From: Omphiscola glabra
Taxonomy: Eukaryota > Mollusca > Gastropoda > Lymnaeidae
DNA: 64,000 nt
Assembly: GCA_964017045.1 (NCBI GenBank)
Contig: OZ024809.1
Span: 620,001 to 684,000, forward strand
Direction of reading: 5' to 3'
This document shows positions 20,610 to 31,419 of this stretch, piece after piece; positions within the stretch are counted from its first letter, which is position 1, and every line of letters starts with the position of its first letter. The notes beneath the pieces were generated by a model, which was not told the origin of the DNA, made no database searches, and saw only the letters and a list, made by a program, of their open reading frames with translations. The translations under genes and the position numbers were made by a program.

Positions 20610-23600
20610 ATGAAGAGAACTTATCTTCTCTGGTTTAATCGCTTGTTTGTGATGTGTTTGTTCTCAGTGATTTCATCGCCCGGGGTCGGAAAGAGGAGGG
20701 GGGGATGGAAGATGAAAGGTTATAGGGCTAAGGACATTGTTGACGGCCAGCTAGTGATGAAAGGTTATAGGGCTAAGGACATTGTTGACGGCCAGCTAGT
20801 GATGAAAGGTTATAGGGCTAAGGACATTGTTGACGGCCTGCTAGTGATGAAAGGTTATAGGGCTAAGGACATTGTTGACGGCCAGCTAGTGATGAAAGGT
20901 TATAGGGCTAAGGACATTGTTGACGGCCAGCTAGTGATGAAAGGTTATAGGGCTAAGGACATTGTTGACGGCCAGCTAGTGATGAAAGGTTATAGGGCTA
21001 AGGACATTGTTGACGGCCAGCTAGTGATGAAAGGTTATAGGGCTAAGGACATTGTTGACGGCCAGCTAGTGATGAAAGGTTATAGGGCTAAGGACATTGT
21101 TGACGGCCAGCTAGTGATGAAAGGTTATAGGGCTAAGGACATTGTTGACGGCCAGCTAGTGATGAAAGGTTATAGGGCTAAGGACATTGTTGACCGCCAG
21201 CTAGTGATGAAAGGTTATAGGGCTAAGGACATTGTTGACGGCCAGCTAGTGATGAAAGGTTATAGGGCTAAGGACATTGTTGACGGCCAGCTAGTGATGA
21301 AAGGTTATAGGGCTAAGGACATTGTTGACGGCCAGCTAGTGATGAAAGGTTATAGGGCTAAGGACATTGTTGACGGCCAGCTAGTGATGAAAGGTTATAG
21401 GGCTAAGGACATTGTTGACGGCCAGCTAGTGATGAAAGGTTATAGGGCTAAGGACATTGTTGACGGCCAGCTAGTGATGAAAGGTTATAGGGCTAAGGAC
21501 ATTGTTGACGGCCAGCTAGTGATGAAAGGTTATAGGGCTAAGGACATTGTTGACGGCCAGCTAGTGATGAAAGGTTATAGGGCTAAGGACATTGTTGACG
21601 GCCAGCTAGTGATGAAGGGTTATAGGGCTAAGGACATTGTTGACGGCCAGCTAGTGATGAAAGGTTATAGGGCTAAGGACATTGTTGACGGCCAGCTAGT
21701 GATGAAAGGTTATAGGGCTAAGGACATTGTTGACGGCCAGCTAGTGATGAAAGGTTATAGGGCTAAGGACATTGTTGACGGCCAGCTAGTGATGAAAGGT
21801 TATAGGGCTAAGGACATTGTTGACGGCCAGCTAGTGATGAAAGGTTATAGGGCTAAGGACATTGTTGACAGCCAGCTAGTGATGAAAGGTTATAGGGCTA
21901 AGGACATTGTTGACGGCCAGCTAGTGATGAAAGGTTATAGGGCTAAGGACATTGTTGACGGCCAGCTAGTGATGAAAGGTTATAGGGCTAAGGACATTGT
22001 TGACGGCCAGCTAGTGATGAAAGGTTATAGGGCTAAGGACATTTTTGACGGCCAGCTAGTGATGAAAGGTTATAGGGCTAAGGACATTGTTGACGGCCAG
22101 CTAGTGATGAAAGGTTATAGGGCTAAGGACATTGTTGACGGCCAGCTAGTGATGAAAGGTTATAGGGCTAAGGACATTGTTGACGGCCAGCTAGTGATGA
22201 AAGGTTATAGGGCTAAGGACATTGTTGACGGCCAGCTAGTGATGAAAGGTTATAGGGCTAAGGACATTGTTGACGGCCAGCTAGTGATGAAAGGTTATAG
22301 GGCTAAGGACATTGTTGACGGCCTGCTAGTGATGAAAGGTTATAGGGCTAAGGACATTGTTGACGGCCAGCTAGTGATGAAAGGTTATAGGCCTAAGGAC
22401 ATTGTTGACGGCCAGCTAGTGATGAAAGGTTATAGGGCTAAGGACATTGTTGACGGCCAGCTAGTGATGAAAGGTTATAGGCCTAAGGACATTGTTGACG
22501 GCCAGCTAGTGATGAAAGGTTATAGGGCTAAGGACATTGTTGACGGCCAGCTAGTGATGAAAGGTTATAGGCCTAAGGACATTGTTGACGGCCAGCTAGT
22601 GATGAAAGGTTATAGGCCTAAGGACATTGTTGACGGCCAGCTAGTGATGAAAGGTTATAGGGCTAAGGACATTGTTGACGGCCAGCTAGTGATGAAAGGT
22701 TATAGGGCTAAGGACATTGTTGACGGCCAGCTAGTGATGAAAGGTTATAGGCCTAAGGACATTGTTGACGGCCAGCTAGTGATGAAAGGTTATAGGGCTA
22801 AGGACATTGTTGACGGCCAGCTAGTGATGAAAGGTTATAGGCCTAAGGACATTGTTGACGGCCAGCTAGTGATGAAAGGTTATAGGGCTAAGGACATTGT
22901 TGACGGCCAGCTAGTGATGAAAGGTTATAGGGCTAAGGACATTGTTGACGGCCAGCTAGTGATGAAAGGTTATAGGCCTAAGGACATTGTTGACGGCCAG
23001 CTAGTGATGAAAGGTTATAGGGCTAAGGACATTGTTGACGGCCAGCTAGTGATGAAAGGTTATAGGGCTAAGGACATTGTTGACGGCCAGCTAGTGATGA
23101 AAGGTTATAGGCCTAAGGACATTGTTGACGGCCAGCTAGTGATGAAAGGTTATAGGGCTAAGGACATTGTTGACGGCCAGCTAGTGATGAAAGGTTATAG
23201 GGCTAAGGACATTGTTGACGGCCAGCTAGTGATGAAAGGTTATAGGGCTAAGGACATTGTTGACGGCCAGCTAGTGATGAAAGGTTATAGGGCTAAGGAC
23301 ATTGTTGACGGCCAGCTAGTGATGAAAGGTTATAGGGCTAAGGACATTGTTGACGGCCAGCTAGTGATGAAAGGTTATAGGGCTAAGGACATTGTTGACG
23401 GCCAGCTAGTGATGAAAGGTTATAGGGCTAAGGACATTGTTGACGGCCAGCTAGTGATGAAAGGTTATAGGGCTAAGGACATTGTTGACGGCCAGCTAGT
23501 GATGAAAGGTTATAGGGCTAAGGACATTGTTGACGGCCAGCTAGTGATGAAAGGTTATAGGGCTAAGGACATTGTTGACGGCCAGCTAGTGATGAAAGGT

Positions 23601-26600
23601 TATAGGGCTAAGGACATTGTTGACGGCCAGCTAGTGATGAAAGGTTATAGGGCTAAGGACATTGTTGACGGCCAGCTAGTGATGAAAGGTTATAGGGCTA
23701 AGGACATTGTTGACGGCCAGCTAGTGATGAAAGGTTATAGGGCTAAGGACATTGTTGACGGCCAGCTAGTGATGAAAGGTTATAGGGCTAAGGACATTGT
23801 TGACGGCCAGCTAGTGATGAAAGGTTATAGGCCTAAGGACATTGTTGACGGCCAGCTAGTGATGAAAGGTTATAGGGCTAAGGACATTGTTGACGGCCAG
23901 CTAGTGATGAAAGGTTATAGGCCTAAGGACATTGTTGACGGCCAGCTAGTGATGAAAGGTTATAGGGCTAAGGACATTGTTGACGGCCAGCTAGTGATGA
24001 AAGGTTATAGGGCTAAGGACATTGTTGACGGCCAGCTAGTGATGAAAGGTTATAGGGCTAAGGACATTGTTGACGGCCAGCTAGTGATGAAAGGTTATAG
24101 GGCTAAGGACATTGTTGACGGCCAGCTAGTGATGAAAGGTTATAGGGCTAAGGACATTGTTGACGGCCAGCTAGTGATGAAAGGTTATAGGGCTAAGGAC
24201 ATTGTTGACGGCCAGCTAGTGATGAAAGGTTATAGGGCTAAGGACATTGTTGACGGCCAGCTAGTGATGAAAGGTTATAGGGCTAAGGACATTTTTGACG
24301 GCCAGCTAGTGATGAAAGGTTATAGGGCTAAGGACATTGTTGACGGCCAGCTAGTGATGAAAGGTTATAGGGCTAAGGACATTGTTGACGGCCAGCTAGT
24401 GATGAAAGGTTATAGGGCTAAGGACATTGTTGACGGCCAGCTAGTGATGAAAGGTTATAGGGCTAAGGACATTGTTGACGGCCAGCTAGTGATGAAAGGT
24501 TATAGGGCTAAGGACATTGTTGACGGCCAGCTAGTGATGAAAGGTTATAGGGCTAAGGACATTGTTGACGGCCTGCTAGTGATGAAAGGTTATAGGGCTA
24601 AGGACATTGTTGACGGCCAGCTAGTGATGAAAGGTTATAGGCCTAAGGACATTGTTGACGGCCAGCTAGTGATGAAAGGTTATAGGGCTAAGGACATTGT
24701 TGACGGCCAGCTAGTGATGAAAGGTTATAGGCCTAAGGACATTGTTGACGGCCAGCTAGTGATGAAAGGTTATAGGGCTAAGGACATTGTTGATGGCCAG
24801 CTAGTGATGAAAGGTTATAGGCCTAAGGACATTGTTGACGGCCAGCTAGTGATGAAAGGTTATAGGCCTAAGGACATTGTTGACGGCCAGCTAGTGATGA
24901 AAGGTTATAGGGCTAAGGACATTGTTGACGGCCAGCTAGTGATGAAAGGTTATAGGGCTAAGGACATTGTTGACGGCCAGCTAGTGATGAAAGGTTATAG
25001 GCCTAAGGACATTGTTGACGGCCAGCTAGTGATGAAAGGTTATAGGGCTAAGGACATTGTTGACGGCCAGCTAGTGATGAAAGGTTATAGGCCTAAGGAC
25101 ATTGTTGACGGCCAGCTAGTGATGAAAGGTTATAGGGCTAAGGACATTGTTGACGGCCAGCTAGTGATGAAAGGTTATAGGGCTAAGGACATTGTTGACG
25201 GCCAGCTAGTGATGAAAGGTTATAGGCCTAAGGACATTGTTGACGGCCAGCTAGTGATGAAAGGTTATAGGGCTAAGGACATTGTTGACGGCCAGCTAGT
25301 GATGAAAGGTTATAGGGCTAAGGACATTGTTGACGGCCAGCTAGTGATGAAAGGTTATAGGGCTAAGGACATTGTTGACGGCCAGCTAGTGATGAAAGGT
25401 TATAGGGCTAAGGACATTGTTGACGGCCAGCTAGTGATGAAAGGTTATAGGGCTAAGGACATTGTTGACGGCCAGCTAGTGATGAAAGGTTATAGGGCTA
25501 AGGACATTGTTGACGGCCAGCTAGTGATGAAAGGTTATAGGGCTAAGGACATTGTTGACGGCCAGCTAGTGATGAAAGGTTATAGGGCTAAGGACATTGT
25601 TGACGGCCAGCTAGTGATGAAAGGTTATAGGGCTAAGGACATTGTTGACGGCCAGCTAGTGATGAAAGGTTATAGGGCTAAGGACATTGTTGACGGCCAG
25701 CTAGTGATGAAAGGTTATAGGGCTAAGGACATTGTTGACGGCCAGCTAGTGATGAAAGGTTATAGGGCTAAGGACATTGTTGACGGCCAGCTAGTGATGA
25801 AAGGTTATAGGGCTAAGGACATTGTTGACGGCCAGCTAGTGATGAAAGGTTATAGGGCTAAGGACATTGTTGACGGCCAGCTAGTGATGAAAGGTTATAG
25901 GCCTAAGGACATTGTTGACGGCCAGCTAGTGATGAAAGGTTATAGGCCTAAGGACATTGTTGACGGCCAGCTAGTGATGAAAGGTTATAGGGCTAAGGAC
26001 ATTGTTGACGGCCAGCTAGTGATGAAAGGTTATAGGGCTAAGGACATTGTTGACGGCCAGCTAGTGATGAAAGGTTATAGGCCTAAGGACATTGTTGACG
26101 GCCAGCTAGTGATGAAAGGTTATAGGGCTAAGGACATTGTTGACGGCCAGCTAGTGATGAAAGGTTATAGGCCTAAGGACATTGTTGACGGCCAGCTAGT
26201 GATGAAAGGTTATAGGGCTAAGGACATTGTTGACGGCCAGCTAGTGATGAAAGGTTATAGGGCTAAGGACATTGTTGACGGCCAGCTAGTGATGAAAGGT
26301 TATAGGGCTAAGGACATTGTTGACGGCCAGCTAGTGATGAAAGGTTATAGGGCTAAGGACATTGTTGACGGCCAGCTAGTGATGAAAGGTTATAGGCCTA
26401 AGGACATTGTTGACGGCCAGCTAGTGATGAAAGGTTATAGGGCTAAGGACATTGTTGACGGCCAGCTAGTGATGAAAGGTTATAGGGCTAAGGACATTGT
26501 TGACGGCCAGCTAGTGATGAAAGGTTATAGGGCTAAGGACATTGTTGACGGCCAGCTAGTGATGAAAGGTTATAGGGCTAAGGACATTGTTGACGGCCAG

Positions 26601-26885
26601 CTAGTGATGAAAGGTTATAGGGCTAAGGACATTGTTGACGGCCAGCTAGTGATGAAAGGTTATAGGGCTAAGGACATTGTTGACGGCCAGCTAGTGATGA
26701 AAGGTTATAGGGCTAAGGACATTGTTGACGGCCAGCTAGTGATGAAAGGTTATAGGGCCAAGGACATTGTTGACGGCCAGCTAGTGATGAAAGGTTATAG
26801 GGCCAAGGACATTGTTGACGGCCAGCTAGTGATGAAAGGTTATAGGGCCAAGGACATTGTTGACGGCCAGCCAGTGTGCTGGTGA
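20610..26885 (+). CDS. Giant repeat frame with signal-peptide-like leader (doubtful gene)
   Basis: This is a single uninterrupted frame of 2091 residues. Residues 1-34 are unique, with a basic start (MKRTYLLWFNR) and a hydrophobic core (LFVMCLFSVI) followed by SSPGVG, which resembles a secretory signal peptide. From about residue 35 to the end it is 137 tandem copies of MKGYRAKDIVDGQLV, closing with QPVCW and TGA. The start context (purine at -3) is acceptable. For coding: a leader in frame, no indel and no stop in about 6.2 kb, although other arrays here do carry indels, and only this one of six frames stays open. Against coding: the DNA is nearly identical unit to unit, most variants are non-synonymous (A/P, Q/L, G/R, G/S, V/F), a 15-codon unit is open by chance about half the time, and neither splice structure nor poly(A) signal is obvious. 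If translated, it would be a secreted repetitive protein. I regard chance as more likely. Confidence 0.2.
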   Translation: MKRTYLLWFNRLFVMCLFSVISSPGVGKRRGGWKMKGYRAKDIVDGQLVMKGYRAKDIVDGQLVMKGYRAKDIVDGLLVMKGYRAKDIVDGQLVMKGYRAKDIVDGQLVMKGYRAKDIVDGQLVMKGYRAKDIVDGQLVMKGYRAKDIVDGQLVMKGYRAKDIVDGQLVMKGYRAKDIVDGQLVMKGYRAKDIVDRQLVMKGYRAKDIVDGQLVMKGYRAKDIVDGQLVMKGYRAKDIVDGQLVMKGYRAKDIVDGQLVMKGYRAKDIVDGQLVMKGYRAKDIVDGQLVMKGYRAKDIVDGQLVMKGYRAKDIVDGQLVMKGYRAKDIVDGQLVMKGYRAKDIVDGQLVMKGYRAKDIVDGQLVMKGYRAKDIVDGQLVMKGYRAKDIVDGQLVMKGYRAKDIVDGQLVMKGYRAKDIVDSQLVMKGYRAKDIVDGQLVMKGYRAKDIVDGQLVMKGYRAKDIVDGQLVMKGYRAKDIFDGQLVMKGYRAKDIVDGQLVMKGYRAKDIVDGQLVMKGYRAKDIVDGQLVMKGYRAKDIVDGQLVMKGYRAKDIVDGQLVMKGYRAKDIVDGLLVMKGYRAKDIVDGQLVMKGYRPKDIVDGQLVMKGYRAKDIVDGQLVMKGYRPKDIVDGQLVMKGYRAKDIVDGQLVMKGYRPKDIVDGQLVMKGYRPKDIVDGQLVMKGYRAKDIVDGQLVMKGYRAKDIVDGQLVMKGYRPKDIVDGQLVMKGYRAKDIVDGQLVMKGYRPKDIVDGQLVMKGYRAKDIVDGQLVMKGYRAKDIVDGQLVMKGYRPKDIVDGQLVMKGYRAKDIVDGQLVMKGYRAKDIVDGQLVMKGYRPKDIVDGQLVMKGYRAKDIVDGQLVMKGYRAKDIVDGQLVMKGYRAKDIVDGQLVMKGYRAKDIVDGQLVMKGYRAKDIVDGQLVMKGYRAKDIVDGQLVMKGYRAKDIVDGQLVMKGYRAKDIVDGQLVMKGYRAKDIVDGQLVMKGYRAKDIVDGQLVMKGYRAKDIVDGQLVMKGYRAKDIVDGQLVMKGYRAKDIVDGQLVMKGYRAKDIVDGQLVMKGYRAKDIVDGQLVMKGYRPKDIVDGQLVMKGYRAKDIVDGQLVMKGYRPKDIVDGQLVMKGYRAKDIVDGQLVMKGYRAKDIVDGQLVMKGYRAKDIVDGQLVMKGYRAKDIVDGQLVMKGYRAKDIVDGQLVMKGYRAKDIVDGQLVMKGYRAKDIVDGQLVMKGYRAKDIFDGQLVMKGYRAKDIVDGQLVMKGYRAKDIVDGQLVMKGYRAKDIVDGQLVMKGYRAKDIVDGQLVMKGYRAKDIVDGQLVMKGYRAKDIVDGLLVMKGYRAKDIVDGQLVMKGYRPKDIVDGQLVMKGYRAKDIVDGQLVMKGYRPKDIVDGQLVMKGYRAKDIVDGQLVMKGYRPKDIVDGQLVMKGYRPKDIVDGQLVMKGYRAKDIVDGQLVMKGYRAKDIVDGQLVMKGYRPKDIVDGQLVMKGYRAKDIVDGQLVMKGYRPKDIVDGQLVMKGYRAKDIVDGQLVMKGYRAKDIVDGQLVMKGYRPKDIVDGQLVMKGYRAKDIVDGQLVMKGYRAKDIVDGQLVMKGYRAKDIVDGQLVMKGYRAKDIVDGQLVMKGYRAKDIVDGQLVMKGYRAKDIVDGQLVMKGYRAKDIVDGQLVMKGYRAKDIVDGQLVMKGYRAKDIVDGQLVMKGYRAKDIVDGQLVMKGYRAKDIVDGQLVMKGYRAKDIVDGQLVMKGYRAKDIVDGQLVMKGYRAKDIVDGQLVMKGYRPKDIVDGQLVMKGYRPKDIVDGQLVMKGYRAKDIVDGQLVMKGYRAKDIVDGQLVMKGYRPKDIVDGQLVMKGYRAKDIVDGQLVMKGYRPKDIVDGQLVMKGYRAKDIVDGQLVMKGYRAKDIVDGQLVMKGYRAKDIVDGQLVMKGYRAKDIVDGQLVMKGYRPKDIVDGQLVMKGYRAKDIVDGQLVMKGYRAKDIVDGQLVMKGYRAKDIVDGQLVMKGYRAKDIVDGQLVMKGYRAKDIVDGQLVMKGYRAKDIVDGQLVMKGYRAKDIVDGQLVMKGYRAKDIVDGQLVMKGYRAKDIVDGQLVMKGYRAKDIVDGQPVCW
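20713..26873. repeat. Minisatellite, 45-bp unit, about 137 copies, with 2250-bp higher-order repeat
   Basis: The unit starts GATGAAAGGTTATAGGGCTA and ends GGCCAGCTAGT. Copies are almost identical. The commonest variant is GGGCTAAG to GGCCTAAG. The last three or four units read GGGCCAAG. Variant positions repeat at exactly 2250 bp (50 units): ATTTTTGACG at 22041 and 24291, GCCTGCTAGT at 22321 and 24571, and a run of GGCCTAAG units at 22391-22976 and 24641-25226. Confidence 0.98.
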
Positions 26886-26911
26886 ATAATTGATGCCCAT
26901 CAGATGTCAAT

Positions 26912-27035
26912 AGCGAGAGAATGGCAGAGTACAAGAGAGAATGGCAGAGTACAAGAGAGAATGGCAGAGTACAAGAGAGAATGGCAGAGTACAAGAGAGA
27001 ATGGCAGAGTACAAGAGAGAATGGCAGAGTACAAG
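26912..27035. repeat. Minisatellite, 20-bp unit, 6 copies
   Basis: Perfect repeats of ATGGCAGAGTACAAGAGAGA, starting 40 bp after the 45-bp array. Confidence 0.97.
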
Positions 27036-27419
27036 TTACCTGGGGAATCACGGACAGTTCGGTTGTGGGGGGGGGGGGCAATTTTCCCTAGGAATTATAA
27101 GCAGTTCTGGGGGGGAGTGGGGTGGGCGGTTTTACATTTTATTCGAATTAATTCATTTTATTTTCAAACAAGAAACCTTTATTATAGTAAATACAAGATT
27201 TAAACTTTAAAGAGGATATAAACTTTATATATGGATATGGATGTGGATATGGATGTGGATATGGATGGAACGGTTAACATACGATGACAGCAAGACCTCC
27301 AGCAATAATGAATATCGGATTGCCGGCCTAGAGACAACAGACAGTCTGACCTCTGGTAGATGACCGAAAACCCCAGTCACTTTCGGCCGAAACCGCAATT
27401 AAATCAAAATTGATTGAGA
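27036..27419. other. Spacer with G-tracts and a 12-bp microsatellite
   Basis: G-rich tracts lie at 27066-27078 and 27109-27130. ATGGATATGG/ATGTGG repeats lie at 27225-27268. A perfect palindrome TTTCGGCCGAAA lies at about 27383. No gene is seen. Confidence 0.5.
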
Positions 27420-30400
27420 CAATTGAGACAACCTCTATTGTTCTGAGATATGTGTCCAATTGAGATAACCACTATTGTTCTAACTGAGATGTGCCCTATT
27501 GAGACAACCACTATTGTTCTGAGATGTGTCCTGTTGAGACAACCACTATTGTTCTGAGATGTGTCCTATTGAGACAATCACTATTGTTCTGAGATGTGTC
27601 CTATTGAGACAATCACTATTGTTCTGAGATGTGTCCTATTGAGACAATCACTATTGTTCTGAGATGTGTCCTATTGAGACAACCACTATTGTTCTGAGAT
27701 GTGTCCTATTGAGACAACCACTATTGTTCTGAGATGTGTCCTATTGAGACAACCACTATTGTTCTGAGATGTGCCCTATTGAGACAACCACTATTGTTCT
27801 GACATGTGTCCTATTGAGACAATCACTATTGTTCTGAGATGTGTCCTATTGAGACAACCACTATTGTTCTGAGATGTGTCCTGTTGAGACAATCACTATT
27901 GTTCTGAGATGTGTCCTATTGAGACAACCACTATTGTTCTAACTGAGATGTGTCCTATTGAGACAATCACTATTGTTCTGAGATGTGTCCTATTGAGACA
28001 ACCACTATTGTTCTAACTGAGATGTGTCCTATTGAGACAATCACTATTGTTCTGAGATGTGTCCTATTGAGACAACCACTATTGTTCTGAGATGTGTCCT
28101 ATTGAGACAACCGCTATTGTTCTGAGATGTGTCCTATTGAGACAACAACTAGTGTTCTGAGATGTATCCTATTGAGACAACCGCTATTGTTCTAACTGAG
28201 ATGTGTCCTATTGAGACAATCACTATTGTTCTGAGATGTGTCCTATTGAGACAACCACTTTTGTTCTGAGATGTGTCCTATTGAGACAACCACTATTGTT
28301 CTGAGATGTGTCCTATTGAGACAACCACTATTGTTATGAGATGTGTCCTATTGAGACAACCACTATTGTTCTAACTGAGATGTGTCCTATTGAGACAATC
28401 ACTATTGTTCTGAGATGTGTCCTATTGAGACAACCACTTTTGTTCTGAGATGTGTCCTATTGAGACAACCACTATTGTTCTGAGATGTGTCCTATTGAGA
28501 CAACCACTATTGTTCTGAGATGTGTCCTATTGAGACAACCACAATTGTTCTAACTGAGATGTGTCCTATTGAGACAATCACTATTGTTCTGAGATGTGTC
28601 CTATTGAGACAATCACTATTGTTCTAACTGAGATGTGTCCTATTGAGACAACCACTATTGTTCTGAGATGTGTCCAATTGAGACAACCACTATTGTATTA
28701 GTTGTGTCCTTTTGAGACAATCACTATTGTTCTGAGATGTGTCCTATTGAGACAACAACTATTGTTCTGAGATGTGTCTTATTGAGACAATCTCTATTGT
28801 TCTGAGATGTGTCCTATTGAGACAACCACTATTGTTGTAACTGAGATTTGTCCTATTGAGACAACCACTATTGTTCTGAGATGTGTCCTATTGAGACAAT
28901 CTCTATTGTTCTGAGATGTGTCCTATTGAGACAACCACTATTGTTCTGAGATGTGTCCTATTGAGACAACAACTAGTGTTCTGAGATGTGTCCTATTGAG
29001 ACAACCTCTATTGTTCTGAGATGTGTCCTATTGAGACAACCACTATTGTTCTGAGATGTGTCCTATTGAGACAACAACTAGTGTTCTGAGATGTGTCCTA
29101 TTGAGACAACAACTATTGTTCTGAGATGTGTCCTTTTGAGACAATCACTATTGTTCTGAAATGTGTCCTATTGAGACAACTAGTGTTCTGAGTTGTGTCC
29201 TATTGAGACAACCTCTATTGTTCTGAGATGTGTCCTATTGAGACAACCACTATTGTTCTGAGATGTGTCCTATTGAGACAACAACTAGTGTTCTGAGATG
29301 TGTCCTATTGAGACAACCTCTATTGTTCTGAGATGTGTCCTATTGAGACAAGCACTATTGTTCTGAGATGTGTCCTATTGAGACAACCACTATTGTTCTG
29401 AGATGTGTCCTATTGAGACAACCACTATTGTTCTGAGATGTGTCCTATTGAGACAACCGCTATTGTTCTGAGATGTGTCCTATTGAGACAACCACTATTG
29501 TTCTAAGATGTGTCCTATTGAGACAACAACTAGTGTTCTGAGATGTGTCCTATTGAGACAACCGCTATTGTTCTGAGATGTGTCCTATTGAGACAAGCAC
29601 TATTGTTCTGAGATGTGTCCTATTGAGACAATCACTATTGTTCTGAGATGTGTCCTATTGAGACAACCGCTATTGTTCTGAGATGTGTCCTATTGAGACA
29701 ACCACTATTGTTCTGAGATGTGTCCTATTGAGACAACCACTATTGTTCTGAGATGTGTCTTATTGAGACAATCACTATTGTTCTGAGATGTGTCCTATTG
29801 AGACAACCACTATTGTTCTGAGATGTGTCCTATTGAGACAATCACTATTGTTCTGAGATGTGTCCTATTGAGACAACCACTATTGTTCTGAGATGTGTCC
29901 TATTGAGACAATCACTATTGTTCTGAGATGTGTCCTATTGAGACAACCACTATTGTTCTGAGATGTGTCCTATTGAGACAACCACTATTGTTCTGAGATG
30001 TGTCCTATTGAGACAATCACTATTGTTCTGAGATGTGTCCTATTGAGACAACCACTATTGTTCTGAGATGTGTCCTATTGAGACAACCTCTATTGTTCTG
30101 AGATGTGTCCTATTGAGACAATCACTATTGTTCTGAGATGTGTCCTATTGAGACAAGCACTATTGTTCTGAGATGTGTCATATTGAGACAATCACTATTG
30201 TTCTGAGATGTGTCCTATTGAGACAACCACTTTTGTTCTGAGATGTGTCCTATTGAGACAACCACTATTGTTCTGAGATGTGTCCTATTGAGACAACCAC
30301 TATTGTTCTGAGATGTGTCCTATTGAGACAATCACTATTGTTCTGAGATGTGTCCTATTGAGACAAGCACTATTGTTCTGAGATGTGTCCTATTGAGACA

Positions 30401-31205
30401 ATCACTATTGTTCTGAGATGTGTCCTATTGAGACAACCACTTTTGTTCTGAGATGTGTCCTATTGAGACAACCACTATTGTTCTGAGATGTGTCCTATTG
30501 AGACAACCACTATTGTTCTGAGATGTGTCCTATTGAGACAACCACTATTGTTGTAACTGAGATTTGTCCTATTGAGACAACCACTATTGTTCTGAGATGT
30601 GTCCTATTGAGACAATCTCTATTGTTCTGAGATGTGTCCTATTGAGACAACCACTATTGTTCTGAGATGTGTCCTATTGAGACAACAACTAGTGTTCTGA
30701 GATGTGTCCTATTGAGACAACCTCTATTGTTCTGAGATGTGTCCTATTGAGACAACCACTATTGTTCTGAGATGTGTCCTATTGAGACAACAACTAGTGT
30801 TCTGAGATGTGTCCTATTGAGACAACAACTATTGTTCTGAGATGTGTCCTTTTGAGACAATCACTATTGTTCTGAAATGTGTCCTATTGAGACAACTAGT
30901 GTTCTGAGTTGTGTCCTATTGAGACAACCTCTATTGTTCTGAGATGTGTCCTATTGAGACAACCACTATTGTTCTGAGATGTGTCCTATTGAGACAACAA
31001 CTAGTGTTCTGAGATGTGTCCTATTGAGACAACAACTATTGTTCTGAGATGTGTCCTTTTGAGACAATCACTATTGTTCTGAGATGTGTCCTATTGAGAC
31101 AACCACTATTGTTCTGAGATGTGTCCTATTGAGACAACCACTATTGTTCTGAGATGTGTCCTATTCAGACAACCACTATTGTTCTGAGATGTGTCCTATT
31201 CAGAC
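27420..31205. repeat. Minisatellite, 35-bp unit, about 107 copies
   Basis: The unit starts CTATTGAGACAACCACTATT and continues GTTCTGAGATGTGTC. A 39-bp subtype carries an extra AACT (GTTCTAACTGAG). Other subtypes are AACAACTAGTG, AATCTCTATTG and CCTTTTGAG. A block near 28800-29280 is repeated about 1716 bp downstream with the same order of rare variants. Confidence 0.98.
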
Positions 31206-31419
31206 AATGAAAGCGTTAAAATAAACGTAAGACTGGAGATTGCTAATTAAAACAGACAACGATTGATTTCAACCCCCACCGCCGTCTTGCTCTTATAATT
31301 GTCAATTCCAGCCCCACCCCTACCCCTCGGCCACAGGCCAACTCACTGTCAGCGGTAAATCACTTTTCATAGAAGAAAAAATGATACCCTCGTAATTGTT
31401 TAGCTTTACAACTTTGTGT
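31206..31419. other. Short spacer
   Basis: C-rich in the middle (CCCCCACCGCC, CCCCACCCCTACCCC). No feature identified. Confidence 0.4.

Noticed and set aside
27420..31205. CRISPR-like direct repeats (28-36 bp units in several arrays)
   Set aside because: Units are contiguous with no unique spacers, no cas genes are present, and the context is eukaryotic. These are minisatellites.
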